A stretch of DNA of 49,689 nt from Subtercola boreus (lineage in GTDB: Bacteria > Actinomycetota > Actinomycetes > Actinomycetales > Microbacteriaceae): contig NZ_NBXB01000035.1 in the NCBI RefSeq assembly GCF_003399635.1, positions 1 through 49,689 on the forward strand. Reading direction: 5' to 3'. The notes below the pieces were generated by a model. The model was not told where the DNA came from. It saw only the letters and a list, made by a program, of their open reading frames with translations, and made no database searches. The position numbers and the translations under genes were made by a program. Every line of letters starts with the position of its first letter. Position 1 is the first letter of the stretch. Positions 1 to 9,685 of this stretch are shown here, piece by piece.

Positions 1-1
1 C

Positions 2-127
2 TTCAACACCTTCAAACAATGGCGTGGCCTCGCCACCCGCTACGACAAACTCGCCCTCACCTACCGCGGAGGCGCCGTGCTCAGAGCAATCACGATCTGG
101 GTCAAGGAATTAGGAGACACGCCCTAG
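2..127 (+). CDS. IS5-family transposase, C-terminal end (partial)
   Basis: Only the last 41 codons are inside the window. The peptide [13 protein letters not shown] followed by [13 protein letters not shown] is the usual C-terminus of IS5-family DDE transposases. The stop codon TAG lies in the tetranucleotide CTAG at 124-127, which on the other strand is also the stop of the HisD-like gene. The family is clear; the subgroup and whether the rest of the element is intact cannot be seen. It marks the left edge of the catabolic island. Confidence 0.8.
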   Translation, partial: FNTFKQWRGLATRYDKLALTYRGGAVLRAITIWVKELGDTP

Positions 128-1437
128 GCGTCAGCGTTGACGGGTTGATACCACGGCAGATCGGGCTGGTTGCCGTACCGTCGCACGCGGATGTTCGCCT
201 GCTCACCGTGGCCCACGAAATGTTCGAGATGGGCGAGCCGCGAGCCGTAGGCCCCGATTTCCGCACTGGCCGCGTCGGTGGTGACGCGCTGGTAGGTACA
301 GGTCTTGAGGAACTTGCCCACCCAGAGACCACCGGTGTAGCGTGCTGCGCGCTTCGTGGGCAGTGTGTGGTTCGTGCCGATGACCTTGTCGCCAAACGCG
401 ACGTTCGTTCGCGGACCGAGGAACATTGCTCCGAAATTGCGGAGCCCGGCGAGGAAGAAGTCGGGATCATCGGTCATCACCTGCACGTGCTCGAACGCGA
501 GGTCATTCGCGACGCTCAGCATCTCGTCATCGGTATCGCACACGATGACCTGGCCATAATCGGCCCAGCTCACCGATGCGATGGCGGCTGTCGGCAGTAT
601 CGTCAGCTGTCGCTCCACCTCGATGATGGTGGCTTCAGCGAGCGTTCTGCTCGTGGTCAGCAGAATCGATGGACTGGTGGGGCCGTGTTCGGCTTGCCCC
701 AGCAGGTCGACGGCGCAGAGTTCTGCGTCGACGGTGTCGTCTGCGATGATGAGCGTCTCGGTGGGGCCGGCGAAGAGGTCAATACCGACGCGGCCGAAGA
801 GCTGGCGCTTGGCCTCTGCGACGTAGGCGTTACCCGGCCCGACCAGCATGTCGACAGCCGGGATGCTCTCGGTGCCGATCGCCATCGCCGCGACAGCCTG
901 TGTTCCGCCGAGCGCCAGGATCTCGTCGGCCCCGGCGAGGTGCATCGCGGCAACGATGGCGGGGTGCGGGGAACCCTCGAATGGCGGCGCAGAGGCGACG
1001 ACGCGCTGCACCCCGGCGACTTTGGCTGTGATCACGCTCATGTGCGCAGAAGCAAGGAGCGGGTATTTTCCGCCCGGAACGTAACAACCGACAGCGTCGA
1101 CAGGAATGTGTCGGTGGCCGAGGATCACTCCGGGATAGGTCTCCACCTCGACATCCAGCATGCTCTCCCGCTGGATCTGGGCGAAGTTGCGGATCTGGCC
1201 CTGCGCGAAGAGGATGTCGTCGATCTGGCCCGACGAGAGGTGTTTCAGAGCACCAGCAATCTCGTCATCGGTGAGTCTGAAACGCTCGGGTGACCAGTGA
1301 TCGAAGCGGGAGCTGTATTCTCGTACGGCTTCATCTCCCCGCGTTTCGACAGCAGCGATGATTTCTTCGACTGTCGCGCGAATTGCTCGGTCTTCGTCAC
1401 CATTTGAGCGCGTGGCCGACTTCAGATGGGCGATCAT
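124..1437 (-). CDS. HisD-like (histidinol dehydrogenase family) catabolic dehydrogenase
   Basis: A 437-residue protein of the histidinol dehydrogenase fold, an NAD-dependent, zinc-dependent alcohol dehydrogenase family. The family signature is seen in [17 protein letters not shown], and the zinc-ligand region [14 protein letters not shown] is intact. The catalytic Glu-His pair of the family is present as E316-H317 in AFEHVQV, and a His-rich C-terminus ([12 protein letters not shown]) is conserved. The start ATG overlaps the MFS stop (TGATG), so it is translationally coupled and last in the leftward operon. No histidine-biosynthesis gene is nearby, so a catabolic role on an alcohol intermediate is inferred, as known for other HisD paralogues. 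A true hisD is less likely. Confidence 0.85.
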   Translation of the reverse strand: MIAHLKSATRSNGDEDRAIRATVEEIIAAVETRGDEAVREYSSRFDHWSPERFRLTDDEIAGALKHLSSGQIDDILFAQGQIRNFAQIQRESMLDVEVETYPGVILGHRHIPVDAVGCYVPGGKYPLLASAHMSVITAKVAGVQRVVASAPPFEGSPHPAIVAAMHLAGADEILALGGTQAVAAMAIGTESIPAVDMLVGPGNAYVAEAKRQLFGRVGIDLFAGPTETLIIADDTVDAELCAVDLLGQAEHGPTSPSILLTTSRTLAEATIIEVERQLTILPTAAIASVSWADYGQVIVCDTDDEMLSVANDLAFEHVQVMTDDPDFFLAGLRNFGAMFLGPRTNVAFGDKVIGTNHTLPTKRAARYTGGLWVGKFLKTCTYQRVTTDAASAEIGAYGSRLAHLEHFVGHGEQANIRVRRYGNQPDLPWYQPVNADA

Positions 1438-2804
1438 CAGGCGCTGCCGATCCCCGACGCGGCTGCCTCGGTGGTCACCGGCGTGGATGTGGCGCGTCTG
1501 TTCAGAGCGGCGGCCCCGCCGGACTGGCGAAGTGCGATGACGGCGAGCCCGCCGAGTACCAGCGGCACGGCGAAGAGCAGGTATAGCGACGGAGCACTCC
1601 AGCCACCGTCGATCAGCACTCCGGCGAGAATCGGGGAGATGATGGCGCCGATCCGTCCCAGCATCACCGCGAAACCGACGCCGGTGGTGCGCACCGAGGT
1701 CGGGAACAGCTCGGGCGAAATGGTGAACAGCCCCGTGGCACAGGCCTGGATGAGCCCGCCGACCGCGAGGGCGAGGAACAGCGTCCAGCCGAGACTGCCG
1801 AAGGAGAGGCCCATGGTCAGGAACGCAATCGCGGCACCGGCGAACGAGATGATTGTGAGGGTTCGGTTCCTGAAGATGATGGCCAGTGCGGCGAAGATGA
1901 TCGCGGCCAGTGCGCCGCCGACATTCAGCAGTACTCCTGCCCCGATGCTCTGCTGGGGCGTCAAGCCGGCCTGCAGTAGCAGCCGGGGGGTCCAGCCGTT
2001 GGCGAAGTAGAACGCACCCATCATCACGAAGAACGCGAACCCGATCAGGGCCGTCTTCCGGCCGTTCCTGCCCTTGAAGAGTTCGCTGACGACCACGTTC
2101 TTCGGCCGGGGCTCGGGTGCGGGCAACGCGCTGATGGCGGCTACCTTCATCTTGCTGAGCGTGCGGTTGATCGCCTCGAGCGCATTCTTGGGTTGCTTGA
2201 CCAGGAGAAAGTCGATCGACTCCGGCAGCACGAGCAGAACGACGAAGAAGACGATGACGGTGAACACGGCTCCCACGACGAAGCTGGCCCGCCAGCCGAA
2301 CGTGCCCAGCACGATGGAGGCGACGAATCCGCCGACGACGCCGCCGATCGGCAGGCCCGCGGTGCCGAGGGCGATAAGGGTTGCCCTGCGGCGTTGCGGG
2401 GCGAATTCTGCGATCACGACCGGAAGCCCGGCAACGAGTCCTCCGACGCCCACCCCCGTGATGACCCTGGTGACTGCCAGCCCGAACATGTCGGTCGTCA
2501 GCGCAGAGGCTGCCATCGACACACTGACGATCGCGAGGCTGAGGAGTGTCATTCGGCGCCGGCCGATCCGGTCGGCGAGAGGCGAGATGAAGGCCGAACC
2601 AAACACCAGGCCGATGCCCACGGCGCTGAGCAGCACTCCGATCTGGGTGGCGTTGAGCTTCCAGTCGGCGGCGACGGCCGAGGCTGAAAACGCCATCAGC
2701 AGGAGGTCGTAGCCCTCGATCAGAACGATCAGGAGGCAGAGGGAGATCACCAGGATCTGGTACCGGCTGAGTGGAGCCCGGTCGATGGATTCGCGGATTG
2801 ACAT
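1437..2804 (-). CDS. MFS transporter, aromatic acid:H+ symporter type
   Basis: A 455-residue major facilitator with about 12 hydrophobic segments. The N-terminus resembles the aromatic acid:H+ symporter (AAHS) group: [14 protein letters not shown], then an acidic EGYDLLLM in the first helix, then the loop motif [10 protein letters not shown] between helices 2 and 3. I chose ATG 2804 because it is preceded by a GAAAGGG Shine-Dalgarno and begins at the conserved N-terminus. It sits between the aldehyde dehydrogenase (114-bp gap) and the HisD-like gene, so it probably imports the aromatic substrate. The exact substrate is unknown. Confidence 0.85.
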   Translation of the reverse strand: MSIRESIDRAPLSRYQILVISLCLLIVLIEGYDLLLMAFSASAVAADWKLNATQIGVLLSAVGIGLVFGSAFISPLADRIGRRRMTLLSLAIVSVSMAASALTTDMFGLAVTRVITGVGVGGLVAGLPVVIAEFAPQRRRATLIALGTAGLPIGGVVGGFVASIVLGTFGWRASFVVGAVFTVIVFFVVLLVLPESIDFLLVKQPKNALEAINRTLSKMKVAAISALPAPEPRPKNVVVSELFKGRNGRKTALIGFAFFVMMGAFYFANGWTPRLLLQAGLTPQQSIGAGVLLNVGGALAAIIFAALAIIFRNRTLTIISFAGAAIAFLTMGLSFGSLGWTLFLALAVGGLIQACATGLFTISPELFPTSVRTTGVGFAVMLGRIGAIISPILAGVLIDGGWSAPSLYLLFAVPLVLGGLAVIALRQSGGAAALNRRATSTPVTTEAAASGIGSA

Positions 2805-2918
2805 GATTAGACCCTTTCTGTGCGCGACGGAATGGCGGCTCCAGTGCCGCCTCGCGCGATCTGTGTTGCTGTGGCCGATCGTCGTCATCGACGTCGGCGA
2901 ATACCCCCGTGGAGTTGC

Positions 2919-4400
2919 TTAGAAGGGGTACCTCCCGGGTTCGCTGCTCATCGTCGTGAGTCGAAGCTCGGTGAAGTCTTCGATGGCGTAGTAGCCGGAT
3001 CGGCCCCAGCCACTGTCTTTGACGCCGCCCACCGGCAGCGCTGCCTCGCTGGCCATGGTGGGTGCGTTGATGTGGATGATGCCGGTGTCGAAACGGGCAG
3101 CCAAGTCGAGGCCACGAGCGCGGTCCTGCGTCATGACGGAGGCGCTGAGCCCGAACGGCGTGTTCTGGGCTGCCCGGAACGCCTCCTCTGAGTCGTCGAA
3201 CGCTTCGATGACGAGCAAGGGCCCGAACGTCTCGTCGGCACCGGTCGTGCACATCGCATCCGCGGGCACGTGGGTGAGGATCGTGGGCGGGTACAGCCGG
3301 CCGTCGGCCTTGCCTCCCGTGACCAGGGTCGCTCCGCGATCGAGGGCATCCTTCACCCGCGCCACGATCTGTTCGACGGCGCTGTCGTTGATGAGCGGCC
3401 CGATGATCACTTCCGGGTCCCTCGGGTCGCCGATCTTCAGTGCTTCGACCCGAGCAGTGAGACCCGACACGAACTCGTCGTGCAGCGACCGGTGAACGTA
3501 GACCTTCCGCGAATTCATGCAGACCTGGCCCTGGTGCAGGAACGCGCCGAAGGTCACTGCCCTGATGGATTCCTCGACATCGGCGTCCTCGAGCATGATG
3601 ACCGGGTTGAACCCGCCGAGCTCGAGCACCATCCGCTTCAAAGCCCGGCCGGCCTGAGCTCCGAGAATGCGCGCGGTCTTGTCCGAGCCGGTGAAGTTGA
3701 TACAGCGCACCGCGGGGCTTTCGAAGAACACATCGGCGATCGCTGCCGCAGCGCCTGGCGCATGGGTGACCACGTTGAAGGTTCCGGGTGGGAACCCGGC
3801 CTCTGCCAGGATCTCCGCGTGCACGAGCCCCGCCGAGCGAGGAGCCAGTTCCGACGGCTTGATGACGGTGGTGTTCCCGAATGCCATCGGCAGCAGGAAG
3901 GTTCGCCAGGCGAGGTAGAACGCGCCGTTCCAGGGGGTGAATCCCGCGACCACACCGAGGGGTTTGCGGGTCACGGTAGCGGTTCGGCCCGGCACGTCGC
4001 TGCGGAGCACGTCGCCGGCCGGAAGGTAGCCCCAGCCTGCGGCCTGACGGAGCATAGCGGCCGACAGTCGGATCTGGAACGTCGAAAATGCTCGGCTCGC
4101 TCCGCCCTCGACTGCCATCAGTTCCACGAGCTCCTCCGTGCGCCGCTCGACGATGTCGGCCGCCTTCAGAAAGAGCAGCTGGCGTGCGCCAGGGGCCAGA
4201 TTTGCCCATTCCGGGAACGCCGCAGCAGCAGCGGCGACGGCCGCTCTCGCCTCCAGAGTGCCGCCCGCAGCCGACTCGGAGACGAGTTCGCCGTCGAGAG
4301 GGTTGTAGACGGGGAAGGTCGCACCTCCTGCATCCGTCCACTCGCCATTGATGAAGTGGGTGGTGATCGTCGAGCGTACCGAGTCAACGGAGAGAGTCAT
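2919..4400 (-). CDS. NAD(P)-dependent aldehyde dehydrogenase
   Basis: A full-length 493-residue ALDH-superfamily enzyme. The catalytic Cys is C294 in [12 protein letters not shown], and the general-base Glu is E260 in [11 protein letters not shown], 34 residues apart as in the family. The cofactor-binding FTPWNGAF and [11 protein letters not shown] motifs are present. The sequence is closest in style to vanillin/benzaldehyde dehydrogenases, so oxidation of an aromatic or ring-cleavage aldehyde is inferred. Its ATG overlaps the stop of the upstream amidohydrolase by 4 bp, giving a coupled operon. Confidence 0.88.
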   Translation of the reverse strand: MTLSVDSVRSTITTHFINGEWTDAGGATFPVYNPLDGELVSESAAGGTLEARAAVAAAAAAFPEWANLAPGARQLLFLKAADIVERRTEELVELMAVEGGASRAFSTFQIRLSAAMLRQAAGWGYLPAGDVLRSDVPGRTATVTRKPLGVVAGFTPWNGAFYLAWRTFLLPMAFGNTTVIKPSELAPRSAGLVHAEILAEAGFPPGTFNVVTHAPGAAAAIADVFFESPAVRCINFTGSDKTARILGAQAGRALKRMVLELGGFNPVIMLEDADVEESIRAVTFGAFLHQGQVCMNSRKVYVHRSLHDEFVSGLTARVEALKIGDPRDPEVIIGPLINDSAVEQIVARVKDALDRGATLVTGGKADGRLYPPTILTHVPADAMCTTGADETFGPLLVIEAFDDSEEAFRAAQNTPFGLSASVMTQDRARGLDLAARFDTGIIHINAPTMASEAALPVGGVKDSGWGRSGYYAIEDFTELRLTTMSSEPGRYPF

Positions 4401-5362
4401 GATCGTCCTGTCATTCGGAGGAGGGTTTCTGCGTTGCCGTGCGCGATCTTTTCGCGGTCATCCGGCGTGACGTCTGCAACGGCGAGAAAGTCGGTCGCCT
4501 TCTTGCTGGGGGCGAACGGATGATCGACCGAGAAGATGATGCGATCGACACCGAACGCGGTGATAGCGCACTGCAACGGTGTCTCCGAGTTGTAGCCGGA
4601 GGTCGTGAGGTGGAGGTTTCGGCGGAGCGTCTCGGCGACACTCAGTGACTGGCCGGTGACGACGGGGTTCAGCATGTCCTCGATGCGGTCGATGTGGAAG
4701 GGCAGGCCTTCGCCCATGTGCCCGACGATGATCTTCAGCTCGGGCAGCTCTTCGAAGACACCTTGGGCGACCATCCGCAGCACGTGCATCGCCGTCTCGG
4801 AATGCCACCCCCAGCCAGATGTCGAGAGGCAGGCGGCGATCTCTGGTGGCAGCCCCGAGTAGTACGTGTCGACGATGGCCGCGGGCGGCGGCGCGGGGTG
4901 CAGGTAGAGGGGTACATCCAGCCGGGTTGCGGCCTCCAGCACGGGTCGCACCGCAAGGTCGTCAAGGAACATGCCGTTGGTCTGGCCATGGATCATTGCG
5001 CCGAGGAATCCCAGCTCCTCGACGCACCTCGTGAGTTCGTCCGCTGCGTTCGCAGGGTCGCTCATGGGCAGTGCAGCGAACGCCTGGAACCGGTCGGGCC
5101 TTTCGGCGACGATCTCAGCGAGCCGGTTGTTGATCTTGCGATTGACGTCAATGGCGAGCGAGGGTTCGAGTCCCTGCACGAAGTAGCTGAGGGCGGAGAG
5201 CACCTGCACGTCGATGCCTGCGTCGTCCATGACCCGGAGTCTCGCCTCGCCCACCTCGTCGAGTTCGGCGGCGCGTTTGCCCGCACGGAGTCCCAGGTCG
5301 ACGCCCGCAGCTTCGATGATGTCCCGTGGCAGCATGTGCTCTTCGATGGCGATGATTCTCAT
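4397..5362 (-). CDS. Amidohydrolase-2 family protein, aromatic-acid decarboxylase type
   Basis: A 321-residue metal-dependent TIM-barrel protein. The N-terminal metal site IEEHM (E7, E8, H9) matches the EEH start of gamma-resorcylate-type decarboxylases. Other likely site residues are in LYLHPAPPP, KIIVGHMGEGLPF and the closing DHPFAPS aspartate. TSGYNSETPLQ and DRIIFSVDHPF follow the pattern of nonoxidative aromatic-acid decarboxylases (2,6- or 2,3-dihydroxybenzoate, 5-carboxyvanillate). A ring-acid decarboxylase feeding the adjacent FAD hydroxylase is the best reading, although hydrolysis in the same superfamily cannot be excluded. It overlaps both neighbours by 4 bp. Confidence 0.8.
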   Translation of the reverse strand: MRIIAIEEHMLPRDIIEAAGVDLGLRAGKRAAELDEVGEARLRVMDDAGIDVQVLSALSYFVQGLEPSLAIDVNRKINNRLAEIVAERPDRFQAFAALPMSDPANAADELTRCVEELGFLGAMIHGQTNGMFLDDLAVRPVLEAATRLDVPLYLHPAPPPAAIVDTYYSGLPPEIAACLSTSGWGWHSETAMHVLRMVAQGVFEELPELKIIVGHMGEGLPFHIDRIEDMLNPVVTGQSLSVAETLRRNLHLTTSGYNSETPLQCAITAFGVDRIIFSVDHPFAPSKKATDFLAVADVTPDDREKIAHGNAETLLRMTGRS

Positions 5363-6957
5363 ACGAGTGCCCCTTCGGCTCTTTCAGAAGTGGCGGGAGT
5401 GTCGGTGACGGCAGGAAATCCGCTGATGGCACGCTTCAGCACATCGCCGCTGTCTGCAGGAGTGTCACCGACCCACGCGATGTGCTGGTCGGGTCTGACC
5501 AGTACCACACCCGGCTCCTCGGTCTCGAGATGTGCCAGCGGGATGCCGCACCGCTCGGCCTCGGTCAGCAGAGGTTCGACGGCGGTGCGCGTACCGATTG
5601 CGGTGAACCACTCCCCCAGCAGGTCGTAGATCGCCTGCCCGTTCACCACACGGTGCGGCAGCCTGTTTCCCGGCTCGATGCGGGGTTCATAGTCGGCCGG
5701 GGTGGCCGCCTGAAGCCGAGAGGTCGGCCCGTAGCCGTACCCCAGCACCAGCCCGGAGCTCAGGAACTCCGGAGATTTGATTCGGTGGATGATCGGCCCG
5801 AGTTCCTCTCGTGCGTCTTCGAACACTGCTCCCGACGCCATCAACAGCGGGTTGCTGAGGTCGATCGAGAGTGAGGCCATGTTCGACGCGGCCAGCTCGA
5901 TCGTCTGGGTCTCGATGGGGCGCCGCTCGGCACCGTAGCTGTCGAGCAGTTCGTCGGGCGCCCAGCCCTCGAGTACGGCGGCGAGTTTCCAGCCGAGATT
6001 GACCGCGTCACCCACGCCGGTGTTGAATCCGTGGCCGCCCCACGGCGGGTTCTGATGCGCGGCGTCGCCGACGATGAAGAGCCGACCCGCGCGGTACCGG
6101 TCGGCGAGCAGCAGGCGTGCCTGCCATGGGTCGGTGGCGAGGATCTCGACGTCGACGTCTCCGCCGATGAGGGATCGCACGATGCGCGCGGCGTGAGCGT
6201 CGTCGTCGACGTGGGTGGCTCCTGTCGCGATCGCCCAGTACGTGCCCGCGTGATCCAGGGGCCCGACCACACCGGGGGCGTCTGGGTTCAGAACCCAGTA
6301 GTGGATCGACGGTGCGTGCGGGATGAGTGCGGCGAGTTCGGTCGACCGGAAGGTGATGTTGACGTTCTGCCGGCCTCCCCCCGACCCTTCGTAGCGGGCA
6401 CCCATCGCCGTGCGAACGACGCTTCGAGGCCCATCCGCGCCGACGACGTAGAGTGCGGAGATCGTGCGCTTCTCGCCCGCACCGTTGGCGATGACGACCT
6501 GTGCGTGGTGAGGCCCGTCTTCGACCGATACCGCGTGCCAGCCGAACAGCAGTTCGGGTCCGTGCTTCTGTGCGAGGTCGGCGCGCATCACTTCTTCGAC
6601 GAGCGGCTGCGTCACCTGCTGTGCGGGCTCGGGGGTGAGATCAGCACTAGCATCGAGGCCGAGGCACCCATCGACATGGGTGATCTCCCGTCCGAGAACA
6701 TTCTGTACGAAAGTCACCCGCTGCGACCAGGTGCTGTTCAGGGGTGCCACCTCCCGCAGGCGGTCAGCGATTCCCCAGCGGCGAAAATGTTCCATCGTAC
6801 GCACCGAGGTGGTCTTTGCTCGGGGCCGGGAGTGTTCGACGACCGCCCGCGGTTCGACAATGATGACCGGCACACGGTGCTGGCTCAGTTCTTCAGCCAG
6901 CGCCAGCCCCACTGGGCCACCACCGACGATCAGTACGGGCACGACTTCATCAGTCAT
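5359..6957 (-). CDS. FAD-dependent aromatic hydroxylase (PheA/TfdB/MhpA class)
   Basis: A 532-residue group A flavoprotein monooxygenase. The N-terminal FAD-binding fingerprint VLIVGGGPVGLALAEEL is near residue 8. The middle DG motif is VVGADGPRSVVR, and the flavin-ribityl GD motif is LFIVGDAAHQNPPWGGHGFN, with a thioredoxin-like C-terminal part. Such enzymes use NAD(P)H and O2 to hydroxylate phenols. It is first in the leftward operon, with an AGGAG Shine-Dalgarno before ATG 6957, and divergent from the IclR gene. A likely job is hydroxylation of the phenol produced by the neighbouring decarboxylase; the substrate is inferred only. Confidence 0.88.
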   Translation of the reverse strand: MTDEVVPVLIVGGGPVGLALAEELSQHRVPVIIVEPRAVVEHSRPRAKTTSVRTMEHFRRWGIADRLREVAPLNSTWSQRVTFVQNVLGREITHVDGCLGLDASADLTPEPAQQVTQPLVEEVMRADLAQKHGPELLFGWHAVSVEDGPHHAQVVIANGAGEKRTISALYVVGADGPRSVVRTAMGARYEGSGGGRQNVNITFRSTELAALIPHAPSIHYWVLNPDAPGVVGPLDHAGTYWAIATGATHVDDDAHAARIVRSLIGGDVDVEILATDPWQARLLLADRYRAGRLFIVGDAAHQNPPWGGHGFNTGVGDAVNLGWKLAAVLEGWAPDELLDSYGAERRPIETQTIELAASNMASLSIDLSNPLLMASGAVFEDAREELGPIIHRIKSPEFLSSGLVLGYGYGPTSRLQAATPADYEPRIEPGNRLPHRVVNGQAIYDLLGEWFTAIGTRTAVEPLLTEAERCGIPLAHLETEEPGVVLVRPDQHIAWVGDTPADSGDVLKRAISGFPAVTDTPATSERAEGALV

Positions 6958-7021
6958 TGAGGAACTCCTGGGCTGGGCACTGTCTTCTTCGACACGTCTG
7001 ATCGTGCCCCATGACCCGTCG

Positions 7022-7055
7022 AACCATTGCCCAGACTTTCAATGGATGGCACTAT
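7022..7055. promoter_or_regulatory. Putative IclR promoter with operator half CAATGGATGG
   Basis: A TTGCCC box (7027-7032) and a CACTAT box (7050-7055) are 17 bp apart, which would put transcription start at or next to ATG 7062. The 10-mer CAATGGATGG lies at 7040-7049 inside the spacer. The same 10-mer occurs inverted at 7853-7862 before the VOC gene. Autoregulation and control of the divergent operon are inferred. Confidence 0.4.
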
Positions 7056-7061
7056 CACGCT

Positions 7062-7841
7062 ATGACCTCCACTCCGCGGCGCGGTGGGCGCCCCGTCTCA
7101 GGGGAGCCGCTGCTCGATCGAGCCTTTCGGCTCCTCGACGCCTTCACCGACGACGAGACCACCCTCACCCTGACGCGATTGAGCGAGCGAGCGAACATTC
7201 CGCTCAGCTCGACCCTGCGGCTCGCCCAGCACCTCGCGCGCCTCGGCGCCCTCGAGCGGCAGAGCGACGGTTCATTCACGATCGGTCTGCGAATGCTCGA
7301 ATATGCTGCGCTCGCTCCGCGCGGTCATGGCCTGCGCGCCATCGCGCTGCCATATATGGAAGACCTGCATCGCGCGACCCGACAGCACGTGCAGCTCGCC
7401 GTCAGAGAGAACGATGAGGCTGTCATCGTCGAACGGCTCTCCGCCCCGGGGGCTGGCAGGGTGCTCTACCACGTCGGCGGGCGCGTCCCCCTGCACGGAA
7501 CCGGCCTCGGCCAGATTCTGCTCGCCTACAGTCGGCCCGAGTTCCAGGAGGCGTATCTGAAACGCGAGCTCTTCCTCGAACCCGAACACATCCGAATGAG
7601 TGAGCTCACGCTACGTGCACATCTCGATGAAGCTCGAACGACCGGCGCTGCCCATATGGCCCGGCTGCTGCCCGAACCCGCAACATCCGTCGCAGCACCG
7701 ATCCTCGATCGCGCAGGGCGCTGCGTGGCTGCGATCTCGGCGCTCGGCGCAGACGGCACCCTCGACCCTCAGGCGCTGGAGCCCGCTGTGGTGGCCATCG
7801 CGCGCGCCATTTCACGAGACCTCCAACGCAGCAGCCGGTAG
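7062..7841 (+). CDS. IclR-family transcriptional regulator
   Basis: A 259-residue regulator. The N-terminal winged helix-turn-helix is seen in LDRAFRLLDAF, then LTRLSERANIPLSSTLRLAQHLARLGALER. The C-terminal effector-binding domain includes VIVERLSAPG, VPLHGTGLGQILLAY and SVAAPILDRAGRCVAAISALG. IclR proteins commonly regulate aromatic catabolism by binding the substrate or an intermediate. I chose ATG 7062 because the in-frame sequence upstream (from 7011) lacks a ribosome site and would overlap the promoter boxes. It lies between the leftward hydroxylase operon and the VOC gene and probably controls both. Confidence 0.9.
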   Translation: MTSTPRRGGRPVSGEPLLDRAFRLLDAFTDDETTLTLTRLSERANIPLSSTLRLAQHLARLGALERQSDGSFTIGLRMLEYAALAPRGHGLRAIALPYMEDLHRATRQHVQLAVRENDEAVIVERLSAPGAGRVLYHVGGRVPLHGTGLGQILLAYSRPEFQEAYLKRELFLEPEHIRMSELTLRAHLDEARTTGAAHMARLLPEPATSVAAPILDRAGRCVAAISALGADGTLDPQALEPAVVAIARAISRDLQRSSR

Positions 7842-7852
7842 CGGCCCGACTT

Positions 7853-7862
7853 CCATCCATTG
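7853..7862. promoter_or_regulatory. Inverted copy of the CAATGGATGG motif before VOC 1
   Basis: CCATCCATTG here is the exact reverse complement of 7040-7049. It stands 11 bp after the IclR stop and about 90 bp before the VOC start. A candidate IclR binding site; no direct proof. Confidence 0.35.
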
Positions 7863-7953
7863 GCAACCTGCTGTGAGTGTCGGTGGTTGTTCGGCTACAC
7901 AAGACCTCAGCCGAACGCGCAATGGGCGTGCGGTACTCAAGGAGGAGAACCCC

Positions 7954-8562
7954 ATGACCGCGAACCGCAATCGTCGCCGGCCGATCATCCGACCCGTGTT
8001 CCACCACACCACTTTTGCGACGTTGAAGCTCGATGAGATGGTCGAGTTCTACGAGGCCGTCGCCGGCCTCGAGCCGGTCTATCACGGCACCGAGGGCGCG
8101 TGGCTGACCAATGACGAGGCGAATCACCGAATCGCGCTGCTGGCACTGCCTGACCTGAAGCCATCCGTCGACAAAGGTCACACCGTAGGGTTGCATCACA
8201 CCGCTTTCGAGTATGGGGACTTTCATGTCTGGCTCGACAACTATCAGCGACTCGCAGAACGCGGCATCCGCCCGTTCGTCTGCCTCGATCACGGTATGAC
8301 GATGTCGATGTACTACCAGGACCCAGAAGGCAACGGAGTCGAGATCCAGTTCGACACCTTCGGGAGCTGGAACAAGTCGAAGGAGTGGATGTGGGAATCA
8401 GAAGAGTTCAGCCTGAACCCCGTCGGCACGTTCTTCGACCCCGACCAGATCGTCGCCGCTCGAAATGCCGGGCTGGGCGGCGAGGAGATCCATCGCCGGG
8501 CGCGCAACGAGGAGTACCTGCCGACGGTGATTCCCGACGTGCACCTTCCCGACCTGTGGTGA
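7954..8562 (+). CDS. VOC-family single-domain extradiol dioxygenase-like protein 1
   Basis: A 202-residue vicinal-oxygen-chelate protein with a strong AAGGAGGAGAA ribosome site. Candidate metal ligands are a His in VFHHTTF (residues 17-18), a His in GLHHTAFEY and the Glu in GNGVEIQ. This is the two-His one-Glu set of type I extradiol dioxygenases. The length fits one-domain enzymes such as BphC2/BphC3 of Rhodococcus globerulus P6 (family knowledge). The downstream MYYQDPEGNG segment is typical. It is a close paralogue of the protein at 14943-15554. Ring cleavage is likely; another VOC reaction is possible. Confidence 0.8.
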   Translation: MTANRNRRRPIIRPVFHHTTFATLKLDEMVEFYEAVAGLEPVYHGTEGAWLTNDEANHRIALLALPDLKPSVDKGHTVGLHHTAFEYGDFHVWLDNYQRLAERGIRPFVCLDHGMTMSMYYQDPEGNGVEIQFDTFGSWNKSKEWMWESEEFSLNPVGTFFDPDQIVAARNAGLGGEEIHRRARNEEYLPTVIPDVHLPDLW

Positions 8563-8583
8563 GGCTGTCCCTTTGGGTGACTT

Positions 8584-9660
8584 CTAGGAGACGCGCCGCC
8601 CTGCGAGCCAAACGCCCCTGATGTCGCCGACGGCCGTGATGTCCGTAGTGGGGGCGCCGTTCACGAGCAGGAGGTCGGCGACGCTGCCAAGGCGCACCAC
8701 GCCCCTGTTCATGAACTCGAACAACCCCGCACTGGTCTCCGTCGCCGCCCGTAGGGCTTCGACCGGGCTGAGCCCAGCATTAACGAGCAGTCCCACCTCG
8801 TCACGCGCACCCGTGCCGTGGAAGACCGCAGCGGGAGCTCCGGGTGCGCTGTTGGCGTCGCTTCCCGCCACGATCACGACTCCCGCGTGGTGAATCGCCG
8901 CGACGAACGCAATGGCGTTGGCGTACGCCGGTGCTATATCGCGGGCCTCGGCGACGGTGCGCATCATGATGAGGGTGGGCACCACAACGATGCCCTGCTC
9001 CACGATCCGCTTGATCGTCCCTGCCGAGACCGCGCCGTCGAGCGGCGCGTGGGTCAGGATGTCGACGCCGATCGCCACGCCGAGCTCGATGGCACCCACC
9101 GAACTGGCGTGGGCAACGACCCGGAGTCCGGCAGCATGCGCCGCGTCGACTGCGGCGTGTGCGGCGTCGGATTCGGGGCCGCCTCGGCCTTTCGCCTCGA
9201 GGACGAGCTTGATGTAGTCGACGCCCTGCGCGGCGCGCGCAGCGACCTCGCGTCGCGCAGCTTCCGGCGAGTCGATCACCGAGTCGCTGAGGCCCGGCAT
9301 GTGCGAATGCGGCCCGGCCGGCCCGATGAGGGGCGCCCCCGGAGTGGTGAAGACGATGCCGCCACTGTGCGACCGGAGTTCGGCCACGTGCTCCGGCGGC
9401 CAGCTCGCCATGTCGGCGGCGCTGGTCACTCCGCCGGCGAGCAGGGCTTCGAAGTCGACCGCCTGCCGGAAGTGCACGTGCCCGTCGATAAGACCGGGAA
9501 GCAGTGTCGCACCGGCACCGTCGACCACCTCACCGACAGGGTCGCCCGTGCCGGCCTGGACCAGAGCTGCGACCGTGTCACCGTCGACGCGAACGTCGTA
9601 CCGGCCCGCGAGCAGTTCTCGCCCGTTAAAGACGGCGGTATCTGTGATGGTGAAAGTCAT
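8584..9660 (-). CDS. Amidohydrolase (imidazolonepropionase/prolidase-like)
   Basis: A 358-residue cyclic amidohydrolase. The first metal motif is LPGLIDGHVHF, followed by a candidate carboxylated lysine in YIKLVLEA, metal histidines in VVAHASSVGA and ILTHAPLDG, and a final aspartate in VAGSDANSAPG. The C-terminal strand returns to the small beta-sandwich (GSVADLLLVNGAP). It probably hydrolyses a C-N or lactone-type bond. ATG 9660 was preferred over an in-frame start 51 bp upstream because it follows an AGGGACA box and starts the conserved sandwich. It is downstream of the ThDP enzyme with a 25-bp gap, probably one operon. Substrate unknown. Confidence 0.8.
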   Translation of the reverse strand: MTFTITDTAVFNGRELLAGRYDVRVDGDTVAALVQAGTGDPVGEVVDGAGATLLPGLIDGHVHFRQAVDFEALLAGGVTSAADMASWPPEHVAELRSHSGGIVFTTPGAPLIGPAGPHSHMPGLSDSVIDSPEAARREVAARAAQGVDYIKLVLEAKGRGGPESDAAHAAVDAAHAAGLRVVAHASSVGAIELGVAIGVDILTHAPLDGAVSAGTIKRIVEQGIVVVPTLIMMRTVAEARDIAPAYANAIAFVAAIHHAGVVIVAGSDANSAPGAPAAVFHGTGARDEVGLLVNAGLSPVEALRAATETSAGLFEFMNRGVVRLGSVADLLLVNGAPTTDITAVGDIRGVWLAGRRVS

Positions 9661-9685
9661 TGCGGTGTCCCTGCTGCCAGCGCCG

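Noticed and set aside
1438-4341. A very long open frame on the minus strand running through the MFS and aldehyde dehydrogenase region into the HisD-like gene (124-4341)
   Set aside because: Only the HisD part (124-1437) has family signatures. The rest is an arginine- and histidine-rich shadow of genes in other frames.
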